From Porodaedalea pini (Eukaryota; Basidiomycota; Agaricomycetes; Hymenochaetales; Hymenochaetaceae): 64,000 nucleotides of DNA. Position 1 is the first letter of the stretch. Every line of letters begins with the position of its first letter. The notes under the pieces are model-generated. The model made no database searches. It worked only from the letters and a program-made list of their open reading frames with translations, and was not told the DNA's origin. Shown in pieces: positions 56,635 through 64,000 of this stretch. The stretch spans positions 86,032 to 150,031 of the forward strand of contig NBAY01000086.1 of NCBI GenBank assembly GCA_002794775.1. The letters are read 5' to 3'. Position numbers and translations under genes: made by a program.

Positions 56635-57714
56635 CTACGCCTGACCACTCGCAAAACCCTGCGAGTCAACGACCTCTTCGTAATCGCCTTCTTCCTCCAC
56701 ATAGTCCTCCACAGTTGACCTCCAAGTGTCTACGACTTCCTCGAAGGCCGATTCCTTCATCGTGCTGAGCTCGTTGGCGAGGAGGCAACGCTCGCCTGGT
56801 GCCATCAGCTCCAACATGCGCTGGATGATTGGTTTTCCTTGCGGGCACTTGTTCTTAAAGTGGTCCAGCCCACCGCAGATCCAGCACGCGCATCGTCGTT
56901 GCGCCTCGTTCATCGAGATGTCCATTGGCTGACCAGCACCTCCGAAAGTGACACCAGTCGTGTCGCGTTTGTCGACGTGGGGGGCTGTGAAGGGGCGGCG
57001 AGTGGGTGGTGCCTGCTGTTGGATCGGGTGTTGCAGGGGTAACACGCGGCCTCGTTGGATGGCTCGGATCTGTTGTTCGCCGCGATTGATCTCGATGGCC
57101 TTCTTCTTCCAGTCGTCGTACGTCGCCAGGACCGGTGTTGACCTTAACACCCCATGGACCACCTCGATGTTCATTGCACGCTTCAGGCGGTCGCAGATGA
57201 TACTGTCGTCCTTCAGGTCCGCTGCCTTAATGACCACATCGAGCTTCTGGAAGAATTTGTTGGCGGAGAGGTCTTTCTGAACCTTTTCCCGGAACTCCTT
57301 CAGCGCCTTCTCCTTCCTGTTCAGATCGTCGAACAAGGCATCTAGGCGTTCCTGGAACCGGGTCCAGCTGTCTGTGAAACTCATGACGCCATTTGTCGTG
57401 AATTCCTGAACGTAGTTTTGCGCCCATGTCGAGGCGTTACCTCTCTTGAGATAGGAGAGGGCAACATATATCTTGCTTGACGACGAGGGGTACCTCATGG
57501 GGTTCGCCGAGACAAAGAGAGGGACTTCGCGTTTGAAGTCGAGGTAATCGACGCCGCCAGCGAATTCACGTGGCCGGGCGACGTCTATGATGGGAGCGGG
57601 AGGGTTGGCTGCAGCAGCTGGTGCCGGGGCATTATTGGCCTGATGAGCGAAGGCGCCCGCGACAATTGCAGTGATCTGTTCCAGTTGCTGTACACTGAAT
57701 CCTGCCATCACCAT
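56635..57714 (-). CDS. Gag of gypsy-III, 359 aa
   Basis: Uninterrupted frame from 57714 (MVMAGFSVQQ) to TAG at 56637-56635, the same length as the gypsy-II Gag. Conserved PRPREFAGGVDYLDFKREV, the helical core, a Pro/Gln-rich linker, and the knuckle CWICGGLDHFKNKC, in which Asp replaces a usual Gly next to His. The tail ends DSQGFASGQA over the conserved GGGTTTT slippery site. Open although Pol is heavily broken, so it might still supply Gag if the LTR were transcribed. The substitution pattern suggests decay has begun. Confidence 0.9.
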   Translation of the reverse strand: MVMAGFSVQQLEQITAIVAGAFAHQANNAPAPAAAANPPAPIIDVARPREFAGGVDYLDFKREVPLFVSANPMRYPSSSSKIYVALSYLKRGNASTWAQNYVQEFTTNGVMSFTDSWTRFQERLDALFDDLNRKEKALKEFREKVQKDLSANKFFQKLDVVIKAADLKDDSIICDRLKRAMNIEVVHGVLRSTPVLATYDDWKKKAIEINRGEQQIRAIQRGRVLPLQHPIQQQAPPTRRPFTAPHVDKRDTTGVTFGGAGQPMDISMNEAQRRCACWICGGLDHFKNKCPQGKPIIQRMLELMAPGERCLLANELSTMKESAFEEVVDTWRSTVEDYVEEEGDYEEVVDSQGFASGQA

Positions 57715-58022
57715 TGCGGGTTCAGGTGTCGGTGTTACAGGTTCCAGAGGGGTTGGTGGCGATGGGGGTCTAGAGGTTTCCTGGTACGGACCAGGGGTTG
57801 GAGGTAAAGATATGGTGGACGCCGATGGCGCGGGTGATGATGGGACTGCTGGTGGCCACCTGGCTCTCCTTCCTTCCTTGTTCGTCGAGTACCAGCTGTG
57901 CCTGATATCACTCCACCAGATGTCATATACTACGCCGTCATTGTTGGTCGCGACATAGGTTGCTCGGTCTGGATTCCAACGTGCCGAGGCCAGAAGAGCC
58001 TGCCGCTGTTCATCAGTGAGAT

Positions 58023-58313
58023 CTATCTTGACGACGGTGGGGGAACAGGGATCGGTTGTGCGTTCGATCCGGGGTTACGCCAGCGTTGAGCGGGTTCATC
58101 GGTGAAGTTGATTACGAGACGGAACGACGCGGCTGAGATGACAATCGACAACGACGTCGATGACTGTACAGGCTGAGTCACCCACGTCCAAGTTAGATGC
58201 AATCTCCACCAAAGACTAATGTGGAGAGCCAGGGTCGGAGAAAGTCGGTTGGTGTTTATGTAATACACAAACGTCCGAAAACGTCCAGGTAGGGTTGAGG
58301 GTTTGTCATTCAA
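58023..58313 (-). other. Conserved upstream frame before gag (gypsy-III)
   Basis: Open frame with LALHISLWWRLHLTWTWV and INFTDEPAQRWRNPG, ending at the same TAG as in gypsy-II. No ATG in frame. Confidence 0.5.
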
Positions 58314-58423
58314 GGGGTTTACACATCAAGTCCTTCGAGGGGAGCGCTCCTCTAGACCAAGTGAAGGCGAGTCAACAGCGACGACATACGCTGGGGATGA
58401 GCCTGGGTGGGGTTCTGCTTTTA

Positions 58424-58849
58424 TGTTAGGTGGGAGTCCGGGAGACAACTCGGACTGGGCAGGCCTTGGCTGACTGTCGTCTGGGACGTGCTATACTCAA
58501 GCGGGGACTCGGGACACGCTGTATTCAGGCTAGGTCATCGTGGAGGTAAGAGGATTAATACAATATACACTAATACAGGAGGGACGAGTCTCAACTAGGT
58601 TGTTGCGGAGGTAAGAGGAAAAGCAGAACAAGGAGTTCATGCGATTCCTGGTCCCTCTGATAGCAACGACCGTGAGACTATATCATCTAAGATAACATAA
58701 AAGATCAGAATGGAACAAATGAAGGTTAGGTGATAGGGAGTGTGGGAAGCGATTGCAAAGACGGTTAAATATAATGACAAGGAGCGATTAAAAGGAAAAG
58801 AAATGGTAAAGGGGAAATTAAAAGAAAGGGAAAAGTTCGAGTCCTAACA
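58424..58849 (-). repeat. 5' LTR of gypsy-III
   Basis: 426 bp, same ends as gypsy-I. Several CG sites of the 3' LTR are TG or CA here, including the CCTAGGTGAG segment. Confidence 0.95.
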
Positions 58850-58854
58850 CAAAC

Positions 58855-59693
58855 AACGAGTAATGGAACTCAAACGACAAGGCATTGTGACAGGATTATC
58901 AATTCAACGAGAGAAAGAGAGCACAAAGTGCGAGACATGTGTACTGTCTAAGATGGCCGCCACTTCGGCTGCCTCCCGTGAGCTGCAGGCCACGCGTCCA
59001 GGTGACATAATCCACTCTGATCTCGAGTTCATTGGACATGCATCCTTTGCTGGAGCCACCATCTCCCTAAAGTTCATTGATGAGTTCTTGAACTTCATAT
59101 GGTGCCACACAATCCAATCAAAGGATGCTGAAACTGTCCTTATTCATTGGAAGGGTTTATGCTCAGAATTCCATACACAACATTCTATCACCGTTAAAGC
59201 CCTCCACACCAATAATGGAACCAAATATGTGAACAACACAATGGAGTCCTTCAATAAGGAAAATGGCATACAACACCACCTAACCGTGCCATATCGACAT
59301 GAGATGAATGGCCATGCAGAATGGATGAACTGAACAGGATCTGATGCTGTCCACGCAATGCTCTATTTTGCAAACCTCGGTGACATTTATTGGGCTGAAG
59401 CATACAATACCTTTACATATGTCCATAACAGGTGTGGTACATCTGCCGTCGCTGCTAAATCGCCATTTGAGGTCCTATATGGACAGAAACCTACTGTCGA
59501 TCACATAAGGATTTTTGGATCAACCACATATGTGCAAATTGCTCCCGAAAAGCAGAAGAAACTCAATCCGAAATCTGCAAAGTTTATTCTCATCGGTTAT
59601 TGTGACAACACCACTTATCACTTAATTGATGGAGATATGAGAAAGATTCAATACTCTCGTGACATAATTTTTGATGAATCTAAGAACTTCTAA
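58855..59693 (+). pseudogene. Copia integrase remainder
   Basis: Continues from 47148 across gypsy-III (GK joined to QRVMELKRQGIVTGLSIQ). Contains the zinc-finger end CETCVLSK, the integrase core with IHSDLEF, and a second site LHTNNGTKY where the family has Asp-Asn-Gly, so the second catalytic Asp is Asn here. The third acidic residue is in GHAEWMN. Stop at 59331-59333 replaces the Arg of the usual ERMNRT. A second block (AEAYNTFTYVHNRC, SPFEVLYGQKP) runs to a TAA at 59691. Inactive. Confidence 0.88.
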
Positions 59694-61392
59694 GTTCCTG
59701 ATCAACCTGAAAGCATACTAGTGGATGCTCTGACTACACAACACAATACACCGATAGTTCTCTGATGCTCAGAATGACTACAGCATCAACATGTCAACTT
59801 GTTAACTGAACGACATGTTATAGCAGGAATAATACTGCCATGCAGCTCCACAGAAGTGCTTCGCTCCCGCCACTCAATCGAGTGGCATAAAGCTATGGTA
59901 TACGAAGTCAGCAAACTCACGGAAATGATGCTGGGAAGTTATCAAACACCCCAGTGACCAACACGTCATTCACGGCATGTGGGTTTTCAACATTAAGGAG
60001 GAGGCTGATGGTTATCTTGAGTATAGAGCGTGATGGGTGGCTTGCAGCAACTCACAAATCCCAGGACTGGAATTTGATGAGACTTTTGCCGCATCTGGAG
60101 ACTTCATTGCTGCAAAAGTTGTCACTGTGCTTAGTTCGCATCCACATGGTCACCTAGTCACCATTGACATCAACTCTGCATACCTTCACAGCCCTCTGTC
60201 GGAACCTGGCCTCATCGTTGACTATCCAACTGGCTTCTCTGTCAAAGACTTCAACAAACCTTGCTGTCTCCTCAAATGCACTCTCTATGGACTCTGCCAA
60301 GGTGCTTGTGCGTGGTCAATACACTTCAATAGCCTCAAATACAACCACTGCGTGTCTGCTCCTAGTGTTTACACCCGATCAGACGCCAAGGGGGAGTCAA
60401 TAATCGCACCACATGTTGACGACTGCATGGCTTACTGCATTTCGACATCTGACAAGCGTGACACCAAAGCAGACAGGTTTAAATCTGAGATAGGCTCCCA
60501 TTTCAAATTCAAAGAGAAAGATGCACAGAAGCGAGCTAATCTATTGGGTATGACCGTGTTCTATAATGAATCGGAAGGCTACATCAAACTGTCTATTACA
60601 CTCAAGATTGAACGTGCTCTAGACAAGTACAATCTCAAGGGTGCCTCATCTTACCAGACACCAATGGCAAGGGACGCGCTCACTTTTTTTGATAAAGACA
60701 CCTTGCAGCCACCCGATAGCCCACCGTGGCCCTATGCGCAACTGGTTGGGGAACTGCTTTGGATTGCTAATGTACTTTGTGTTGACATCGCATTCGCAGT
60801 CAACATTCTTGCCTGATACATGCAGAGACCCAAACAAATCCACTGGGAAGCGGCTAAGAGAGTACTACGCTACCTTGGTGGAACTAAAGACCTCGGTATT
60901 GTATATCATGCAGGGGGGGATCAACACCCAACTGCGTATTCTGATTCTGACTGGGCCGGAGACTTGTCTGACAGGAAGTCGGTGGCAGGCCATGTCTTCA
61001 TGTTCAATGATGGACCTATAGCATGGAAATCATGAAAGCAGATGGTTGTGGCAAAATCTACCGCTGAAGCTGAGTACTTGGCCATATCATCTTGCGCGTG
61101 TGAAGCAATTTGGTTCCGCCACTTCTTTCAGGAGATCAACCGGTCGTTCGATGACCAACCTATCATGATCCATGTTGACAATCAGGCTGCGATACAAATG
61201 ATGGAGAATCCTGTCTATCTTTCCAAGACTAAGCACATCAATATCCCGGCACATCACATTTGCGTCAAAGTGGAAAAGGGACACATATGTCTCTCTCATG
61301 TTGAAGGCATCAACAACCCAGCGGACATCCTTACCAAACCTCTGTCCCCCACATCTCATGAGAAATGCATCAAACTTCTCAAACTCGCTTGA
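59694..61392 (+). pseudogene. Copia reverse transcriptase and RNase H
   Basis: 59694-60036 is a degraded linker and the RT start (HVIHGMWVFN-like, shifted). The RT body is 60037-60816 (VTIDINSAYLHSPLSEPG; active-site APHVDDCMAY, His where Tyr is usual before VDD). A TGA at 60814-60816 precedes YMQRPKQIHWEAAKRVLRYL. RNase H has SDSDWAGDLSDRKSVAGHVF, a TGA at 61033-61035, then KSTAEAEYLAISSC, HVDNQAAIQMM and NPADILTKPL to the stop at 61392. Stops near 60030, 60814 and 61033 all fall at expected CGA Arg codons. Confidence 0.92.
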
Positions 61393-61483
61393 TTTTCATT
61401 CCACGCATTACTATCCCATTCTTTTTCTATTATATCCCTTTCCATTTTCTACTTCTGTCCATACACATCGCGATGAGGGGGGG

Positions 61484-61765
61484 TGTTGAGAGTCAAGGAT
61501 CAACATTGCTCCTTTCCCAACTCCATAGATCTTATGCCAGCCGCTTCATATTATTCCGAACCAGACCAGAGTATATAAAGAACGAACACCTCCCAATAGC
61601 CACCTCAGTCCTGTACCAATACTACGACTGAGGTGAGCTTTCCGACGCACAGTATTACCTTTCCTATTTTCTTATGACCATTATGTAGATATATTACACA
61701 CAGGTATACATACAGAGTCCTGTACCAATACTACGACTGAGATATATTACACACAGATCCGAAAA
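61484..61765 (+). repeat. 3' LTR of the copia element
   Basis: 282 bp. In the first 50 bp it differs from the 5' LTR at five sites, all CG in the 5' LTR and CA or TG here. The rest reads the same. Confidence 0.92.
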
Positions 61766-61810
61766 CTTTGAATAAACACATGCGGGGACTAGCAGAGTGG
61801 TCGTCCATCA
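61766..61810 (+). pseudogene. Aminotransferase copy B, stub after the copia element
   Basis: CTTTGAATAAACACATGCGG... continues the gene cut at 43227 (compare copy A at 31790-31830) for about 45 bp. Homology to copy A then ends, so the C-terminal part is lost. Confidence 0.8.
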
Positions 61811-62345
61811 GGAAAGTGGAAGTATCTTTACAGCTCTTTACACTGCTATACACTGCTATACACTGCTATATAGTGACCATAGTTGTGTAAAGCTCCATAG
61901 TACTCTATGATTACCCCCCCCCCTATGCAGCTCTGTAAAGTAACATATAGTTCAGAGCTCTGTATAGCTCCCTATAGTGCATATTTTCATATCTATATAG
62001 TAATGTATAGTAGGATATAGCTTCATATTCCATAGCAGTATAGTGTTCAGTAGTGTTATATAGTTGGGAATAGCTTCATAGTCTATAGTAGTGTGGTGTT
62101 TAGTAGCATTCTATATCTGGCAATAGCTTCATATTCCATAGCAGTATAGTGTTCAGTAGTGTTCTATAGTTGGGAATAGCTTCATAGTCCATAGTAGTGT
62201 AGCATCTAGTAGCGTCCTATATCTGGGAATAGCTGCATAGCCCATAGTTATATAGTGTCTAGTAGCACTCTACAGCTGGGAATAGATTCATAGTCTACAG
62301 TAGTATAGTGTCCAGTAGCGTTATATAGTTGGGAATAGCTTTTAA
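61811..62345. repeat. Minisatellite, about 54-bp unit
   Basis: Six diverged units marked by GG(G/C)AATAG near 62065, 62112, 62170, 62226, 62277 and 62332, with CATAGTC and AGTAG(C/T)(G/A) blocks between. It is preceded by a short CACTGCTATA triplicate (about 61845-61875) and a C-run at 61914-61923. Confidence 0.8.
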
Positions 62346-62684
62346 AAGGCTGTAGTTCTATAGTGTAATTAGCTGCACAGCAGTCCATAGTTTCTCAAAG
62401 CTGGCATTAGCAGCAGGTGATGGCGGCGTTGCTCATATATACCTGCAGTTCAGTAGCTCATTTAGGGCTCTTAATACCCATTCAGCTGGAGGCATAGCTG
62501 CAGACGTTCAGAGGGCTCAATGGTACTGCATTAGATTCAAATCTACACTGCCTATTGGCAAAGCTACCGCGACCCTGAGGGTATAAGTGCGCTAGTGTGA
62601 TGAGGGTTAGCTCGACCTGGGTTGAATCCAAGAGCGACCCTCTCTCCCTTTCCAGTCGCTCTCTTCTTTCCAGTCAGTCTAAGC
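62346..62684. other. Non-coding stretch
   Basis: No gene. A GGGTTGAATCC word near 62615 resembles a tRNA B box, but no cloverleaf can be drawn. Confidence 0.4.
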
Positions 62685-64000
62685 CTAAAGCGCAAAGTCA
62701 GTGAGATGTGAAGGTAAGGCGCAAACTACTGACCTGCCCTGTTCGCCAATTGTAGACTGGATTGCCGCAAATTTACCCTGGTACTCTGGATGCTCAATAA
62801 AGTCTGTGATGTTCTCAACCGTCAAGTCAAAATGGAGCTTAAACTGCTCTTCGGCAAAAGGAATTGTGTTCAGCTTGGGGCTGCCATCGCTGTGCTCCAA
62901 TAGGCAGTTGAATATCTGAGAGATAAGCTGTTAGTCTGGCAGGAAGAGCGCTCAGCATGGTCACTTACTAGTACTGTAGCAAGCACAACAGCTTCCTTAG
63001 GTATTGGGTTGAGTAAGCGAGGCATGAAGTCGGCAAGGGGAGGGTTTCTTTGGGAGCCTTCGAAGAGCGCTCAAATCAGTAGCTCTGAGATTGCAGGGTG
63101 TGTATATGGAAGGTCATTGATATCGTTTTCCTTTAAAAACAAGAGAGTAAGTAGTTGACGCAAACTTCATTGGCCTAAATAAACTTACATCCCCATGCGC
63201 AAACATGTAGTTTGAGGACTCCTCCTCACCGCAGATTCCTATCAACGCCTTCACCTTCTTAGCCTTCACTGCCTGCTTTGCATTTGCTATCTTCTCTGCT
63301 TCTTGATCAGCTCCTCTGTTGTTGCCATCCTCGACCTCATTGCCTGGGTGCCCTCCTTTCTCTTTGTTAGCCTCCCTTTCAGCATGGTGCACCTCTTCGC
63401 TAAGCTCCCTAGCATTTGCAGAGAAGTCGTAGAACTCTGTCACCACGTCTCTTGCAAGATGTTTATATCGGCCTCTAATGGTCCAGACTTCTGCCTTCAG
63501 CTGCGCAAATGGTACTTAGAATGGAAGATGCATGAAGATGCTGGAGCACTTGCCATAGCTTTCATGCCATTTGTAAAGGCGAATTTTTTATCTGCAGGGA
63601 ATAAGAGAGAGGTCAGAGCAGCATATATGACAAACCATGGCTTTCTAACCCTCTGTAATGCCATTGTGATTCAATGCAGACTTGAAGGAAAAGTTACAAA
63701 TCTCTTGCCACTTCTTCAGGTTGGGAAATGGATTCCGTGCCAAGGTGTAAAGTTTGATGATTCCTGCAGCTTCAGTGAGCATGTCTAGCTGAAGACCCTT
63801 GTAGAAGGATAACCTATTATCCCCCTTGGCTCTTGTAGGATCTAGAAATGCACTGTTAGGAGTTACATCTGAGAGAGTGGAAGACGCACCTTTGTCATAC
63901 ACTGTCAAGCGCTTGCGTTTGCGAACCTTCCTCACTCTCTTTCGCTGTGTCTCCCCTCCCTGCTCTGATTCCTCACCCTTTTTCTCTCCGTCCTCTTCAT
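62685..64000 (-). CDS. DUF6532-like gene, partial
   Basis: Minus-strand gene reading in from the right edge: a charged basic region (RKRVRKVRKRKRLTVYDKGA), then FLDPTRAKGDNRLSFYKGLQ and FPNLKKWQEICNFSF (63935-63645), an intron, VWTIRGRYKHLARDVVTEFY and an acidic/Lys-rich loop (63490-63180), further short introns, then FMPRLLNPIPKEAVVLATVL (about 63060-62970) and FAEEQFKLHFDLTVENITDF (62860-62690). The pattern of a basic nuclear-type head, then a split helical domain with a Pro-Ile/ATVL-type core, matches the DUF6532 family of mushroom genomes. Function unknown. An in-frame stop near 63645 may reflect a missed intron or damage. The true start is probably beyond 64000. Confidence 0.55.

Larger units (their letters stand above)
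47149..58849 (-). mobile_element. Gypsy-III: chromovirus with five nested insertions
   Basis: Same family as gypsy-I and II, minus strand. Target duplication CAAAC (47144-47148 and 58850-58854). 5' LTR is 58424-58849 (426 bp). The 3' LTR is in three pieces (47149-47158, 48487-48561, 49495-49843) that also sum to 426 bp after removing duplicated tetranucleotides. Subtracting the five inserts and their duplications leaves about 6281 bp. The primer site (58412-58422) and frameshift heptamer (56652-56658) are intact. Pol has many stops. LTR differences are nearly all CG to TG/CA. Confidence 0.96.
43228..61765 (+). mobile_element. Copia (Ty1) element hosting gypsy-III
   Basis: LTRs 43228-43509 and 61484-61765 (282 bp each), with duplication CTTTG (43223-43227 and 61766-61770). 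Removing gypsy-III (47149-58849 plus one CAAAC) leaves about 6.8 kb. Internal order is Gag, protease, integrase, RT, RNase H, typical of copia. The polypurine run GAGGGGGGG precedes the 3' LTR, and GGTTATGAGCC follows the 5' LTR as a possible primer site. All recognisable stops I checked in the 3' half of pol fall at positions where CGA to TGA explains them, except one TAA. The element is dead. Confidence 0.95.

Noticed and set aside
43228..61765. A giant Starship-like cargo element as the explanation of the nested block
   Set aside because: No tyrosine recombinase (DUF3435) is visible, and each boundary is explained by an LTR with a short target duplication.
62580..62640. tRNA gene or SINE head
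   Set aside because: Only a B-box-like word (GGGTTGAATCC); no cloverleaf, no convincing A box, no 3' tail.
1..64000. CRISPR arrays, operons or bacterial promoters
   Set aside because: Introns, chromoviruses and KDZ genes show this is fungal; the repeats present are LTRs or minisatellites.

Overview
The window reads as a transposon-rich stretch of a filamentous basidiomycete genome, most likely an Agaricomycete. The evidence is short GT-AG introns of about 45-60 nt, a KDZ (Kyakuja-Dileera-Zisupton) transposase, families common in mushroom genomes (F-box/LRR-like paralogs, a DUF6532-like gene, a chromosomal aromatic aminotransferase), and chromodomain Ty3/gypsy elements. I see no bacterial features. 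The species cannot be named from sequence alone.

Layout. 1-1988: 5' part of a minus-strand gypsy element (gypsy-0) inserted in the 3' part of a multi-exon host gene (1989-3950). 5166-6053: a TIR-bounded non-autonomous DNA element. 6096-13387: a small host gene with a decayed gypsy (gypsy-I, 6115-12392) in its first exon. 14565-15420: a wrecked threonyl-tRNA synthetase fragment. 15729-26001: a KDZ transposase gene that would be complete (about 1143 codons) but for an intact gypsy with identical LTRs (gypsy-II, 16477-22764). 26002-28250: AT-rich and gene-free. 28259-43227: a duplicated module of F-box gene, divergent hypothetical gene and aminotransferase, with a third inverted F-box copy and a truncated MYND-finger gene between. 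43228-61765: a copia element inserted in the second aminotransferase copy. It contains gypsy-III (47149-58849), which itself holds five further insertions. 61811-62345: a minisatellite. 62685-64000: part of a DUF6532-like gene.

The four gypsy copies are one Tf1/sushi-like chromovirus family. They carry an 11-nt self-complementarity between the putative RNA 5' end and the site just after the LTR (self-priming), a canonical -1 frameshift heptamer with a hairpin between gag and pol, and a C-terminal chromodomain. Subtracting nested insertions and their duplications restores gypsy-III to about 6281 bp, matching 6278 and 6288 bp for gypsy-I and gypsy-II. Older copies (gypsy-I, gypsy-III, copia) carry many CGA-to-TGA stops and mostly CpG-type LTR differences, as expected from methylated-CpG decay. 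Gypsy-II is clean.

The most unusual signal is the set of five insertions in gypsy-III. All five make 4-bp target duplications with central CG (GCGG, GCGG, TCGT, ACGC, CCGC). Four of them (three clearly, one at only one end) carry TGTAG...CTACA-type termini, and each of those four is saturated with its own short motif (GTACCG in two relatives, CCGASTC, RTTCGAR). They look like solo LTRs of a group of elements whose integrase prefers CpG-centred sites.
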